A DNA stretch of 64,000 nt from Halomonas ramblicola (GTDB taxonomy: Bacteria; Pseudomonadota; Gammaproteobacteria; Pseudomonadales; Halomonadaceae). The notes below the pieces were generated by a model. It did not search any database. It worked only from the letters and a program-made list of their open reading frames with translations, and was not told the DNA's origin. The DNA lies in contig NZ_JAUFPL010000020.1 of the NCBI RefSeq assembly GCF_030409215.1, positions 40,978-104,977 on the forward strand, read 5' to 3'. This document shows positions 14,779 through 24,241 of this stretch, piece after piece (positions within the stretch are counted from its first letter, which is position 1; each line of letters begins with the position of its first letter). A program made the position numbers and the translations under genes.

Positions 14779-17727
14779 ATGAGCGACTTCTCCCCCGGCC
14801 AGCGCTGGATCAGCGACGGCGAGGCCGAACTCGGCCTGGGCACCATCCTGAGCTGCGATGCACGCAGCGTCACCGTCCTGTTCGGTGCCAGCCAGGAAAC
14901 CCGCACCTACAGCAGCCGCCAGGCCCCGTTGACCCGGGTGGTGTTCGGCAGCGGCGACCGCATCCAGGCCGCCGAGGGCTGGACCCTCACCGTCGACGAC
15001 ACCAAGGAGCTCGACGGCCTGATCGTCTACATCGGCGAGGACGAGCGAGGCGAGCTGATCGAGCTGCCCGAGGCGCGCCTGGCCGACACCATGCAGTTCG
15101 ACCAGGCCCGCGACCGCCTGCTCACCGGCCAGGTGGACCGCAACGACTGGTTCGACCTGCGCTTTCGCACCCTGCACCACCACCACCGCATCGAGCAGAA
15201 TCCCGCCCTGGGGCTGGCCGGGCCGCGCATCGACCTGATTCCCCACCAGCTCTACATCGCCGACGAGGTGGCGCGTCGCCACGCCCCGCGGGTGCTGCTG
15301 GCCGACGAGGTGGGCCTGGGCAAGACCATCGAGGCGGGCCTGATCCTGCACCGCCTGCTGCTTAGCGGCCGCGCCGAGCGCGCGCTGATCCTGGTGCCGG
15401 CGAGCCTCACCCATCAGTGGCTGGTGGAGCTGCTGCGCCGCTTCGCCCTGGAGGTGACCCTGCTCGACGAGCAGCAGAGCCAGGCCCATGGCGAGGGCAA
15501 CCCCTTCGAGGCCGGCCAGTTGGTGCTGGCCAGCCAGGACTGGCTGTTCGCCAACCCTCACCGCCAGGACCAGGCGACGGCCTGCGACTGGGACCTGCTG
15601 ATCGTCGACGAGGCCCACCACCTGGACTGGAGCGCCGACCGGGTCGGCCCCGGCTACGCCTGCGTGGAGCGCCTGGCCGCTGCGATCGAGGGCGTGCTGC
15701 TGCTCACCGCCACGCCCGAACAGATGGGCCTGGAGAGCCACTTCGCCCGGCTGCGCCTGCTCGACCCCGACCGCTACCACAGCCTGGACGCCTTCCGCGA
15801 GGAGGAGGCCCACTACGTGGAGGTGGCCGAGGCGATCGACGCCCTGGAGCGCCTGCCCGGTGCGGCCGGCGATCGCGAGCGCATCGCCGCGGTGATCGAC
15901 GAACCCGACAGCCTGGCGCTGCTCGACACCCTGGCCAATTCCGAGGCCGACGCGGCCCAGCGCGACATCGCCCGCGACCGGCTGCGCGACCAGTTGCTCG
16001 ACCGCCACGGCACCGGCCGGGTGATGTTCCGCAACAGCCGCCGCCACGTGGGCGGCTTCCCCGAGCGCCGCCTGCACGTCAGCGAACTCGCCCCGCCCAG
16101 CGCCTATCGCCGCGAGCTGCGCAAGCTGGAGCGCGACGAGGACTACCTCGACGAACTGCTGATCGAGACCGGCCTCGACCATCCCGAGGTGCTGGTCTAC
16201 CCCGACGCCATGTATCGCGCGCTCTCCGACGACCCCCTGAACGCCGAACCCTGGTGGCAGATCGACCCACGGGTGAACTGGCTGCTGGAGCGCCTGACCG
16301 ATGACGGCGAGGACGGCCTGGCCGGCGACAAGGTACTGGTGATCGCCCACGACCGCGAGACCGCCCAGGGGCTGGCCGAGGCACTACGCGTGCTCGGCGG
16401 GTTGCACGCCCCGCTGTTCCACGAGGGACTGTCGCTGGTGGAACGCGACCGCGCCGCGGCGGCCTTCGCCGACGAGGAGGAGGGCTGCCAGGTGCTGGTG
16501 TGCTCGGAGATCGGCTCCGAGGGGCGCAACTTCCAGTTCTGCCGCCACCTGGTGATGTTCGACCTGCCGCTGCACCCCGACCAGCTGGAGCAGCGCATCG
16601 GCCGCCTCGACCGCATCGGCCAGCGCCACGCCATCGAGCTGCACGTGCCGGTGTTCGCGGCCAGCCCCGGCGAGAGGCTGCTGCGCTGGTACCGCGACGG
16701 CATGGCGGCCTTCCAGGCCCCCCATGGCCTGGGCAACGAGCTGTTCGACGCCTTCGGCGATGCCCTGGCCGACGCCCTGCTCGACGACGCGGCCCTCGAG
16801 GAGGTGATCGCCGAGACCCGGGCGCTGTTCGAGGCCCGCCTGGTCGAGCGCGATGCCGGACGCAACCGCCTGCTGGAGCTCAACGCCTGCCGCCACGAAC
16901 GCGCCGAGACGGTGGCCGCGGCGATCCGTGAGCTGGACGAGGACCGCGCCCTGCCCCGCTACCTGGACCTGTCGCTGGACGTCTTCGGGGTCGACAGCCA
17001 GGAATTGGGCGGCGGCATCCAGCACCTGGTGGCCGGCCCGCAGATGCTCGACGGCCTGCCGGGGCTGGCCAAGGGCGAGGAGGGCTTCTCGGCCACCCTT
17101 TCGCGCCGCCGCGCCCTGGCCCGCGACGACGTCCAGCGGCTCTCCTGGGAGCATCCGCTGCTGCGCGAGATGATGGGGCGCATCCTCGACGGCACCATGG
17201 GCAACACCGCCCTGGCCCTGCTCAAGCACCCGGCCCTGCCCGCCGGCCGGGTGATGGCCGAACTGGTGTTTCGCACCCACTGCCCGGCCCCCAGGCGGCT
17301 GCACCTCAACCGCTTCCTGCCCCCCACCGCGGTGCGCGTGCTGCTCGACGAGTCCGGCGCCAACCTCACCGACAAGATCTCCTTCACCGGGCTGTCGAAG
17401 AACGTCCAGAAGGTCAAGAAGGCCATGGCCCGCGACCTGATCCGCAGCCGCCTGGAGGTGCTGCGCGAGCTGCTCGACCGCGGCGAGACCGAGGCGGAGC
17501 GCGAGTTGCCCAGCATCGTCGAGGCCGCCCAGGCGCGCATGCGCGAGGAGCTCGACGGCGAACTGGCGCGCCTGGCGGCCCTGGCGCGCCGCAATCCCGC
17601 GGTGCGCGACGACGAACTCGCGGCGCTGCGCGACGAGCGCGCCGCCCTGGACGCGGCGATCGAGGGCGCACGGCTGCGTCTCGACGCGGTGCGCGTCATC
17701 GTTACGGTGGGTGAAGACACGCGATGA
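14779..17727 (+). CDS. rapA: RNA polymerase-associated ATPase RapA (HepA)
   Basis: 982 residues, close to the usual 960-970. An N-terminal Tudor-like region (FSPGQRWISDGEAELGLGTI) leads into a SWI2/SNF2 helicase core. Walker A is DEVGLGKTIEAGL near residue 175 and DEAHH lies near residue 277. The C-terminal RecA lobe carries EIGSEGRNFQFC and QRIGRLDRIGQ. RapA binds core RNA polymerase and helps recycle it after transcription. It is single on the plus strand, followed by a minus-strand gene. Confidence 0.97.
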   Translation: MSDFSPGQRWISDGEAELGLGTILSCDARSVTVLFGASQETRTYSSRQAPLTRVVFGSGDRIQAAEGWTLTVDDTKELDGLIVYIGEDERGELIELPEARLADTMQFDQARDRLLTGQVDRNDWFDLRFRTLHHHHRIEQNPALGLAGPRIDLIPHQLYIADEVARRHAPRVLLADEVGLGKTIEAGLILHRLLLSGRAERALILVPASLTHQWLVELLRRFALEVTLLDEQQSQAHGEGNPFEAGQLVLASQDWLFANPHRQDQATACDWDLLIVDEAHHLDWSADRVGPGYACVERLAAAIEGVLLLTATPEQMGLESHFARLRLLDPDRYHSLDAFREEEAHYVEVAEAIDALERLPGAAGDRERIAAVIDEPDSLALLDTLANSEADAAQRDIARDRLRDQLLDRHGTGRVMFRNSRRHVGGFPERRLHVSELAPPSAYRRELRKLERDEDYLDELLIETGLDHPEVLVYPDAMYRALSDDPLNAEPWWQIDPRVNWLLERLTDDGEDGLAGDKVLVIAHDRETAQGLAEALRVLGGLHAPLFHEGLSLVERDRAAAAFADEEEGCQVLVCSEIGSEGRNFQFCRHLVMFDLPLHPDQLEQRIGRLDRIGQRHAIELHVPVFAASPGERLLRWYRDGMAAFQAPHGLGNELFDAFGDALADALLDDAALEEVIAETRALFEARLVERDAGRNRLLELNACRHERAETVAAAIRELDEDRALPRYLDLSLDVFGVDSQELGGGIQHLVAGPQMLDGLPGLAKGEEGFSATLSRRRALARDDVQRLSWEHPLLREMMGRILDGTMGNTALALLKHPALPAGRVMAELVFRTHCPAPRRLHLNRFLPPTAVRVLLDESGANLTDKISFTGLSKNVQKVKKAMARDLIRSRLEVLRELLDRGETEAERELPSIVEAAQARMREELDGELARLAALARRNPAVRDDELAALRDERAALDAAIEGARLRLDAVRVIVTVGEDTR

Positions 17728-17769
17728 GTCGGGGCTGATCCGGCGCCCCTCGATGTGTTTCGGGAAACA

Positions 17770-18675
17770 CTATCCCAGGATATCGGCCAGGGCCGCCTCC
17801 AGCGTCTCGAAGCGAAACGCGAAGCCCGCCTCCAGCAGCCGCGCCGGGCGCATGTCGGCGCCGGTTAGCAGCAACCGCGACATCTCGCCGAAGGCGGTCT
17901 CCAGCACGATGGCCGGCACCGGGAAGGGGGCCGGGCGCTTGAGCGCCTTCGCCAGGGTGCGGGTGAACTCGGCGTTGGTCACCGGGTGCGGAGCGCTGCC
18001 GTTGAAGGGCCCCTCCAGGTCGTCGCGCTCGAGCAGGAAGAGGATCGCCCGCACCAGGTCCTCGCGGTGGATCCAGGGCATGTACTGGCGGCCGCTACCG
18101 AAGCGCCCGCCCAGCCCCAGCCGGAAGGGCGGCAGCATCTTCTGCAGGCTCCCGCCGCCGGCATCCAGCACCAGGCCGGTGCGCAACAGCGCGACCCGGG
18201 TGCCGAAGTCGGCCGCCTCCCTGGCGGTGTCCTCCCAGCGCTTGCACAGCCGGTGGGCGAACTCGTCGTGGGGCGGCGTCTCCTCGGTGACCTCGCGGTC
18301 GCCCTGGTCGCCGTAGTAGCCCATCGCCGAGCCCGATACCATGACCCGCGGCGCCCGCCCCCCGGCCTGGTGGAGCTGCTCGCAGAGGATCACCAGGTCG
18401 CGGGTGATGTTGGCCCGCGAGTCGATCAACCGTTTCTTCTGCTCGTCGCTCCAGCGCCGGGCGGCGATCGACTCGCCGGCCAGGTTGACCAGGGCATCCG
18501 GGGGGGTGTCCACGAAGTCCAGCACCGAGCGGCGCACCTCGGCACCCTCCGGCAGGCGGCGCCGGGCCGCCTCGGGATCCCGGGACACCACCAGCAACCG
18601 ATGCCCCGCCTCCGCCAGCCGCAGGGCCAGGCGCTGGCCGACGAACCCCGTGCCTCCGGTGATCAGGACGCGCAT
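17770..18675 (-). CDS. TIGR01777-family NAD-dependent epimerase-like protein (YfcH type)
   Basis: 301 residues. The Rossmann nucleotide-binding motif GGTGFVG stands at residues 7-13. ALVNLAGESIAARRW and MVSGSAMGYYGDQGDR are signature segments of the YfcH/TIGR01777 family. A C-terminal DUF1731-like end (MRPARLLEAGFAFRF) closes the protein. ATG at 18675 has GAGGAGG 6 bases upstream; the frame runs further to 18720 without a site. It diverges from the CbiX-like/MerR/photolyase operon across 140 bp. In several bacteria TIGR01777 genes accompany photolyase and LitR-type regulators. The substrate is unknown. Confidence 0.88.
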   Translation of the reverse strand: MRVLITGGTGFVGQRLALRLAEAGHRLLVVSRDPEAARRRLPEGAEVRRSVLDFVDTPPDALVNLAGESIAARRWSDEQKKRLIDSRANITRDLVILCEQLHQAGGRAPRVMVSGSAMGYYGDQGDREVTEETPPHDEFAHRLCKRWEDTAREAADFGTRVALLRTGLVLDAGGGSLQKMLPPFRLGLGGRFGSGRQYMPWIHREDLVRAILFLLERDDLEGPFNGSAPHPVTNAEFTRTLAKALKRPAPFPVPAIVLETAFGEMSRLLLTGADMRPARLLEAGFAFRFETLEAALADILG

Positions 18676-18815
18676 GCCGACCTCCTCGTGTCTGCCATGA
18701 GTTATACAGCTGTTGTACACTTCTGCTAGTCTAGCTGAAAACCCCTGCGCAAGCGTCCCGGGGTCGACCCATCGCCCTCTCGCGGCCGCCTCCCTCGACG
18801 TGACAGGAGATCGCC

Positions 18816-19196
18816 ATGACCTACGCCCTGATCCTGCTGGCCCACGGCTCCAGCGACCCCAACTGGCGGGCCCCCTTCGAGCACTTCCACGCCGCCCTGG
18901 CCGAGCGCCTCGATACCCCGCTGCGCCTGGCCTACATGGAGCTCAGCGAACCCTCCCTGGAGAGCACCGTGGCCGAGCTGGCCGAGGCCGGGGTGGCACG
19001 CGCCGAGATCCTGCCGCTGTTCTTCGCCGCCGGCCGCCACCTGCGCAAGGACGTACCGAGCCAGGTCGCCGAGCTCGAGGCGCGGCACCCGGGCATCGAC
19101 CTACGACTGCTGCCGCCGGTGGGCGAGCACCCCGCCTTCATCGAGGCCCTGGCCACGGTGATCGCCGAGCAGGCCGGAGAACCGGTGGCGCCATGA
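18816..19196 (+). CDS. CbiX-like (sirohydrochlorin chelatase family) protein
   Basis: 126 residues, a single-domain (short) CbiX-type protein. LLAHGSSDPNW near the N-terminus and LPLFFAAGRHLRKDVP carry the metal-binding His residues of the family, which inserts cobalt or nickel/iron into sirohydrochlorin. The ATG lies after GACAGGAG. Its stop overlaps the start of the MerR gene (ATGA). The divergent spacer holds TATAAC-like and TTGTAC sequences but no clear promoter. Linkage to a regulator related to B12-sensing proteins is suggestive of a tetrapyrrole link, though not proof. Confidence 0.85.
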   Translation: MTYALILLAHGSSDPNWRAPFEHFHAALAERLDTPLRLAYMELSEPSLESTVAELAEAGVARAEILPLFFAAGRHLRKDVPSQVAELEARHPGIDLRLLPPVGEHPAFIEALATVIAEQAGEPVAP

Positions 19197-20113
19197 GCGA
19201 CCAGCCCTCCTACCACGGCGACACCCCGCTCTACCCCATTCGCGAGGTCTCGCGACTCACCGGCGTCAATTCGGTGACCCTGCGCGCCTGGGAGCGTCGC
19301 TACGGCCTGATCAAGCCGCGCCGCACGCCCAAGGGGCACCGCCTCTACGCCCGCGAGGACATCGAGCGGGTCGAGCGAATCCTGCAGTGGCTCAACCGCG
19401 GCGTGCCGGTCAGCCAGGTGCGCGAGCTGCTCGACCGCCCCGAGACCGGAGAGGCGGTCGCACCGCCCCCCGACACCGGTGATTGGACCGGCCAGCGCGA
19501 ACAGCTGGTCGCCGCGGTGGAGGCCCTGGACCAGACCCTGCTGGAGACGCTGTTCTGCCAGTCCCTGGCGCTCTACCCGGTGGCGACCTGCATCGAGGCG
19601 CTGTGGACGCCGGCGATCCGCGAGCTGGAGGAGCGCTGGGGGGATCGGCTGGGTGACCCCCTGCAGCGGCTCGCCCTGGAGGCCTTCCTGCGCACCCGCA
19701 TCGGCACCCGGCTGCTCCACGCCAACGCCCGGACCCGGGGCCCCGGCCTGGTGCTGACGCCCCTGCCCGAGGACCCCGGCACCCTGTGGCTGCTGCTCGC
19801 CGCCCTGGCCGCCAGCGACCGCGGCTACCGGGTCCAGCTGTTCGACGCCCCGCTGCCCTTCGGCGAACTGCCGCTGGCGGTGGAACGCTTCCGCGCCGCC
19901 GGCGTGCTGATGGCCGGCAGCCGGGCCGGTCGCACCGACCTGATACGGCGCCAGCTGCCGCGCCTGGCCGAGCAGCTCGAGGTGCCGGTCGGGCTGTACG
20001 GGCCGGTGGCCCGGATCCGCGCCGCGGACCTCATCGACACCGGCATCGAGGTGCTGGGCGACGACCTCGACCAGGCGCTGTCACGCCTCCAGACCCTGCT
20101 GCCGACGGACTGA
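19193..20113 (+). CDS. MerR-family regulator with a degenerate cobalamin-binding-like domain (LitR/CarH type)
   Basis: 306 residues. The N-terminal MerR helix-turn-helix reads YPIREVSRLTGVNSVTLRAWERRYGL...PKGHRLY, residues about 14-55. A four-helix region (about 100-190) and an alpha/beta C-terminal domain with LVLTPLPEDPGTLWLLLAALAA follow the layout of CarH/LitR B12 photoreceptors. The DxHxxG cobalamin ligand motif expected in the C-terminal domain is not present; EDPGTLW occupies that place. It is coupled to the CbiX-like gene and followed by photolyase after 10 bp. It probably represses the operon in the dark, perhaps with another photosensor. Confidence 0.85.
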   Translation: MSDQPSYHGDTPLYPIREVSRLTGVNSVTLRAWERRYGLIKPRRTPKGHRLYAREDIERVERILQWLNRGVPVSQVRELLDRPETGEAVAPPPDTGDWTGQREQLVAAVEALDQTLLETLFCQSLALYPVATCIEALWTPAIRELEERWGDRLGDPLQRLALEAFLRTRIGTRLLHANARTRGPGLVLTPLPEDPGTLWLLLAALAASDRGYRVQLFDAPLPFGELPLAVERFRAAGVLMAGSRAGRTDLIRRQLPRLAEQLEVPVGLYGPVARIRAADLIDTGIEVLGDDLDQALSRLQTLLPTD

Positions 20114-20123
20114 ACGAGCCACC

Positions 20124-21539
20124 ATGCCCCCGACCCTGCTCTGGTTCCGCAGCGACCTGCGCATCCATGACAACAGCGCCCTGGCGGCGGCGGCGCGCCA
20201 CGGCCCGGTGGTGGGCGTCTACCTGCGCAGCCTGCCCCACTGGCAGCGCCACGGCCACGGCGCCAACCAGCTCGACTTCCGGGCCCGCGGCGTCGCCGCC
20301 CTCGGTGAGGCGCTCGCGGGGCTCAATATCCCGCTGCTGCACCGCGATATCGACGACTTCCGCGAGGCCCCGCAGGCGCTGCTGGCCATCGCCCGGGAGA
20401 CCGGCGCCGCGGCCCTGCACTTCAATCGCGAGTACCCGGTGGACGAGCGGACCCGCGACGCGGCGGTCGCGACCGCCTTCGCCGAGGCGGGCCTGGCGGC
20501 GCACGGCCACCACGACGCCGTGGCCTTCGCCCCCGGCGAGTTGCTCACCGGCAAGGGTGACTACTACGGCGTCTTCACGCCCTTCTCGAAGGCCTGGCAC
20601 CGCCGGCTCACCCCGGAACGGCTGGCCATCCGCGACGCCCCCGCCCCCCAGGCGCCGACAGGGATCGCCGCGGACCCGCTGCCCGAGCTCCCCGCGCTGG
20701 AGGACACGCCCCTCGACGGCCGCCTGTGGCCCGCCGGCGAGGCACCCGCCGCCGAACGCCTGGAGCGCTTCCTGCGCTTCCGCGGCCGCCACTACGCCGA
20801 GCGGCGCGACTTCCCGGCACTGCGCGCGACCAGCGAGCTCTCCCCCTACCTGGCGCTGGGCATGCTCTCCCATCGCCAGTGCCTGCAGGCGGTTCTCGCC
20901 GAGAACGACGGCCGCCTGGTCGAGGGCGACGCCGGGCTGGTCGCCTGGGTGGGCGAGCTGGTGTGGCGGGAGTTCTATCGCCACGTGGCCGTGGGCTTCC
21001 CCCGCGTCTGCCGCCACCGCGCCTTCCAGCGCCATACCGAGGCGCTGGCCTGGCGCGACGACGAGGCCGGCTTCGCCGCCTGGTGCGAGGGGCGCACCGG
21101 CTACCCCATCGTCGATGCCGCCATGCGTCAGCTCGTGGCCACCGGCTGGATGCACAACCGCCTGCGCATGGTCACCGCCATGTTCCTCAGCAAGCACCTG
21201 CTGATCGACTGGCGACGCGGCGAGGCCTTCTTCCTGCGCCACCTGGTGGACGGCGAGTTCTGCGCCAACAACGGCGGCTGGCAGTGGGCCGCCTCCACCG
21301 GCACCGATGCCGCGCCCTACTTCCGTATCTTCAACCCCACCACCCAGTCGCGGCGCTTCGACCCCGACGGCGCCTTCCTCGCCGAGTGGCTGCCCGAGCT
21401 GGCCGAGCTGCCGGCCAAGGCACGCCACGCCCCGCCCCGCGACTGGCTCGGCGACACCGGCTATCCGCCCCCCATCGTCGACCACAAGGCGGCCAGGACC
21501 CGCGCCCTGGCCGCCTTCAAGGCCCTCGCCACCGACTGA
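20124..21539 (+). CDS. phrB: Deoxyribodipyrimidine photolyase
   Basis: 471 residues, typical for class I CPD photolyase. The N-terminal antenna domain begins LLWFRSDLRIHDNSALAAAA. The FAD domain includes ELSPYLALGMLSHRQC, WVGELVWREFYRHV, GYPIVDAAMRQLVATGWMHN and NNGGWQWAASTGTDAAPYFR. The conserved Trp and Asn residues of the electron-transfer path are in these blocks. It uses blue light to split cyclobutane pyrimidine dimers. It is the last gene of the CbiX-MerR-phr operon. Confidence 0.97.
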   Translation: MPPTLLWFRSDLRIHDNSALAAAARHGPVVGVYLRSLPHWQRHGHGANQLDFRARGVAALGEALAGLNIPLLHRDIDDFREAPQALLAIARETGAAALHFNREYPVDERTRDAAVATAFAEAGLAAHGHHDAVAFAPGELLTGKGDYYGVFTPFSKAWHRRLTPERLAIRDAPAPQAPTGIAADPLPELPALEDTPLDGRLWPAGEAPAAERLERFLRFRGRHYAERRDFPALRATSELSPYLALGMLSHRQCLQAVLAENDGRLVEGDAGLVAWVGELVWREFYRHVAVGFPRVCRHRAFQRHTEALAWRDDEAGFAAWCEGRTGYPIVDAAMRQLVATGWMHNRLRMVTAMFLSKHLLIDWRRGEAFFLRHLVDGEFCANNGGWQWAASTGTDAAPYFRIFNPTTQSRRFDPDGAFLAEWLPELAELPAKARHAPPRDWLGDTGYPPPIVDHKAARTRALAAFKALATD

Positions 21540-21675
21540 ACCCGAGGAGCATGATGTGGCCGGCGGGTTGCAGGACGGATGGCGTGCATTCCCCCTGTAC
21601 GAACAGTAGACTAGGCACAGTCGCCCGGCGGTTCGCCGCCGGCGCACAACAACATTCGACTCTCGGAATGATTCA

Positions 21676-22191
21676 GTGACCAAGCAACACTCCTTTGACC
21701 TCGAAGAACTGCTGGCCTGCTCGCGGGGCGAGCTGTTCGGCCCCGGCAACGCCCAGCTGCCGGCCCCCAACATGCTGATGCTCGACCGCATCACCCGCAT
21801 CACCGAGGACGGCGGCGAGCACGGCAAGGGCGAGTTGATCGCCGAGCTGGACATCCACCCCGACCTCTGGTTCTTCGGCTGCCACTTTCCCGGCGATCCG
21901 GTGATGCCCGGCTGCCTGGGCCTGGACGCCATGTGGCAGCTGGTCGGCTTCTACCTGGGCTGGCTCGGTCACCCGGGGCGTGGCCGCGCCCTGGGCTGCG
22001 GCGAGGTGAAGTTCACCGGCCAGATCCTGCCCGACGCCGAGAAGGTCACCTACCGAATCAACATCAAGCGCATCATCACCCGGCGCCTGATCCTGGGCAT
22101 CGCCGACGGCACCGTCTGTGTCGACGGCCGCGATATCTACCAGGCCAACGACCTGCGCGTCGGCCTGTTCACCTCCACAGCGAACTTCTGA
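21676..22191 (+). CDS. fabA: 3-hydroxydecanoyl-ACP dehydratase/isomerase FabA
   Basis: 171 residues, as in E. coli. Active site [20 protein letters not shown] places His at 70 and Asp at 84. It dehydrates 3-hydroxydecanoyl-ACP and isomerises the double bond, the branch point of anaerobic unsaturated fatty-acid synthesis. The start is GTG at 21676 ([11 protein letters not shown]), with only a weak GGAA upstream; no ATG is available nearby. fabB follows after 13 bp, so both are one operon, as in Pseudomonas. Confidence 0.97.
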   Translation: MTKQHSFDLEELLACSRGELFGPGNAQLPAPNMLMLDRITRITEDGGEHGKGELIAELDIHPDLWFFGCHFPGDPVMPGCLGLDAMWQLVGFYLGWLGHPGRGRALGCGEVKFTGQILPDAEKVTYRINIKRIITRRLILGIADGTVCVDGRDIYQANDLRVGLFTSTANF

Positions 22192-22204
22192 TCAGGAGGC
22201 TCCC

Positions 22205-23422
22205 ATGCGACGAGTGGTAGTCACCGGCCTGGGCATCGTGTCCTGCCTGGGCAACGACCGACAGCAGGTTCTCGAGGCGCTCAGGGAAGGGCGCTCCGGC
22301 ATTCGCTTCAAGGAGGAGTACGCCGAATGCGGCTTCCGCAGCCAGGTGGCCGGCACGGTCGACATCGACCTGGACGCCCTGGTGGACCGCAAGCTGCTCC
22401 GCTTCATGGGCGACGCCGCGGCCTATGCCTACATCAGCATGGCCCAGGCCATCGAGGACGCGGGCCTCACCCCGGAGCAGGTCTCCAGCGAGCGCACCGG
22501 CCTGATCGCCGGCTCCGGCGGCGCCTCCAGCGCCAACCAGGTGGAGGCCGCCGACGTGATGCGCGAGAAGGGCCTGCGCCGCGTGGGCCCCTACCGGGTC
22601 ACCCGCACCATGGGCAGCACCGTCTCCGCCTGCCTGGCCACCCCGTTCCGGATCAAGGGGGTCAACTACTCGATCTCCTCGGCCTGTGCCACCTCGGCCC
22701 ACTGCATCGGCAGCGCCATGGAGCAGATCCAGCTCGGCAAGCAGGACGTGGTCTTCGCCGGCGGCGGCGAGGAGGAGCACTGGACCCTGTCCTGCCTGTT
22801 CGACGCCATGGGGGCCCTGTCGACCCACTACAACGACGCCCCCGACCAGGCCTCGCGCCCCTATGATCAGGCCCGCGACGGCTTCGTCATCGCCGGCGGC
22901 GGCGGCATGCTGGTGCTCGAGGAGCTGGAGCACGCCAAGGCCCGCGGCGCCCGGATCTACGCCGAGGTGGTGGGCTATGGGGCCACCTCCGATGGTTACG
23001 ACATGGTCGCGCCGTCCGGCGAGGGCGCGGTGCGCTGCATGCGCCAGGCCCTGGCTACCGTGGATGGCGGCATCGACTACATCAACACCCATGGCACCTC
23101 CACCCCGGTGGGCGACGTCGCCGAGCTCAAGGCGGTCCGCGAGGTGTTCGGCGACTCCACCCCGGCGATGAGCTCCACCAAGTCGCTGACCGGCCACTCC
23201 CTGGGGGCCACCGGCGTGCAGGAGGCGATCTATTCGCTGCTGATGATGGAGAACGACTTCATCGCCGCCTCGGCCAACGTCGAGAACCTCGACGAGCAGG
23301 CCGACGGCTTCGACATCGTCACCGCCCGCCGCGATGGCGTGAAAGTGGAGCGGATCCTCACCAACAGCTTCGGCTTCGGTGGCACCAACGCCTGCTTGGT
23401 GCTGGAGAAGTACCGGGGCTGA
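22205..23422 (+). CDS. fabB: Beta-ketoacyl-ACP synthase I FabB
   Basis: 405 residues. The catalytic Cys lies in [12 protein letters not shown] (about residue 161), with His in [11 protein letters not shown] and [15 protein letters not shown]. FabB elongates the cis-3-decenoyl-ACP made by FabA. ATG at 22205 has AGGAGG 6 bases upstream; the open frame upstream overlaps fabA and is not coding. Confidence 0.97.
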   Translation: MRRVVVTGLGIVSCLGNDRQQVLEALREGRSGIRFKEEYAECGFRSQVAGTVDIDLDALVDRKLLRFMGDAAAYAYISMAQAIEDAGLTPEQVSSERTGLIAGSGGASSANQVEAADVMREKGLRRVGPYRVTRTMGSTVSACLATPFRIKGVNYSISSACATSAHCIGSAMEQIQLGKQDVVFAGGGEEEHWTLSCLFDAMGALSTHYNDAPDQASRPYDQARDGFVIAGGGGMLVLEELEHAKARGARIYAEVVGYGATSDGYDMVAPSGEGAVRCMRQALATVDGGIDYINTHGTSTPVGDVAELKAVREVFGDSTPAMSSTKSLTGHSLGATGVQEAIYSLLMMENDFIAASANVENLDEQADGFDIVTARRDGVKVERILTNSFGFGGTNACLVLEKYRG

Positions 23423-23440
23423 GTCCGCCTCGCCCTGTGA

Positions 23441-23472
23441 CGCGAACGGCGCCCCGCGGGGCGCCGTTCGCG
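23441..23472. terminator. Bidirectional terminator between fabB and the acyltransferase gene
   Basis: A perfect 15-bp palindromic stem with 2-base centre (CGCGAACGGCGCCCC and its complement) lies between convergent genes. There is no T-run, so termination may rely on the very stable stem or on Rho. Confidence 0.7.
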
Positions 23473-23491
23473 TATGCAGGAGGCCGGGCCC

Positions 23492-24241
23492 TCAGGCCGG
23501 GGCCTTGGTCGCGTTGCTTACCGGTCGCGGCACCTCGGAGATCTCGGCGAGGGTGGCCTCGATCCACGCCTCCGTCTCGACCAGCACCTCCTCCGGCGTC
23601 CGTCCGGCGGTGGCGATGGGCTCTCCCACCACCAGGGTGAGCCGCCCGGGATTCTTGACCCAGTGCCGCCCCGGCCAGCGCTCGCCGGCGTTGTGGGCCA
23701 CCGGCACCACCGGCACCCCGGCACGACAGGCGATCACCGCTCCGCTCTTGTTGTAGCGACGCCGCTGCCCCGGCGCCACCCGGGTCCCCTCGGGGAAGAT
23801 CAGCACCGAGAGCCCCTCCTCCAGGCGTTGCTTGCCCTGGGTCAGCACCTGCTTCATGGCCCGCGCCGGGCGTGAGCGATCCAGGGCGATGGGGTGCAGC
23901 AGGCGCAGCCCCCAGCCAAACAGCGGGATGTTGAGCAGTTCGCGCTTGAGCACCGTGCACACCGGCGGCTTGAGCAGCTGCAGGAAGACGGTCTCCCACT
24001 CGCACTGGTGGTTGGCGAGGATCACGCAGGCGCCGTCGGGCAGGCGCTCGCGCCCCCGCCACTCGTAACGCACGCCACAGGTCAGCCGGAACCAGGCGAT
24101 GATGAAGTGGTTGTAGAGGTTGAGCAGGGTGTAGCGCCGACGCAATGGGAGTAGCGGCGAGACCGGCAGGAAGAGCACGCCGCACACCACCATGGCGGTG
24201 AAGTAGCCGGCATAGAAGATCAGGCTGCGCAGGACATTCAT
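23492..24241 (-). CDS. 1-acyl-sn-glycerol-3-phosphate acyltransferase (PlsC family)
   Basis: 249 residues. An N-terminal membrane anchor (LIFYAGYFTAMVVCGVLFL) precedes the acyltransferase core, with NHQCEWE as the catalytic HX4E variant of HX4D and FPEGTR as the phosphate-binding motif. It converts lysophosphatidate to phosphatidate at the membrane. ATG at 24241 overlaps the stop of the RmlD-like gene (ATGA), so expression is coupled; there is no strong ribosome-binding site of its own. Confidence 0.92.
   Translation of the reverse strand: MNVLRSLIFYAGYFTAMVVCGVLFLPVSPLLPLRRRYTLLNLYNHFIIAWFRLTCGVRYEWRGRERLPDGACVILANHQCEWETVFLQLLKPPVCTVLKRELLNIPLFGWGLRLLHPIALDRSRPARAMKQVLTQGKQRLEEGLSVLIFPEGTRVAPGQRRRYNKSGAVIACRAGVPVVPVAHNAGERWPGRHWVKNPGRLTLVVGEPIATAGRTPEEVLVETEAWIEATLAEISEVPRPVSNATKAPA

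Noticed and set aside
21590..21620. TAGACTAG octamer shared by the fabA upstream region and the photolyase operon spacer (18724-18735)
   Set aside because: An 8-bp match is expected about twice by chance in 64 kb on both strands, and the surrounding bases differ.
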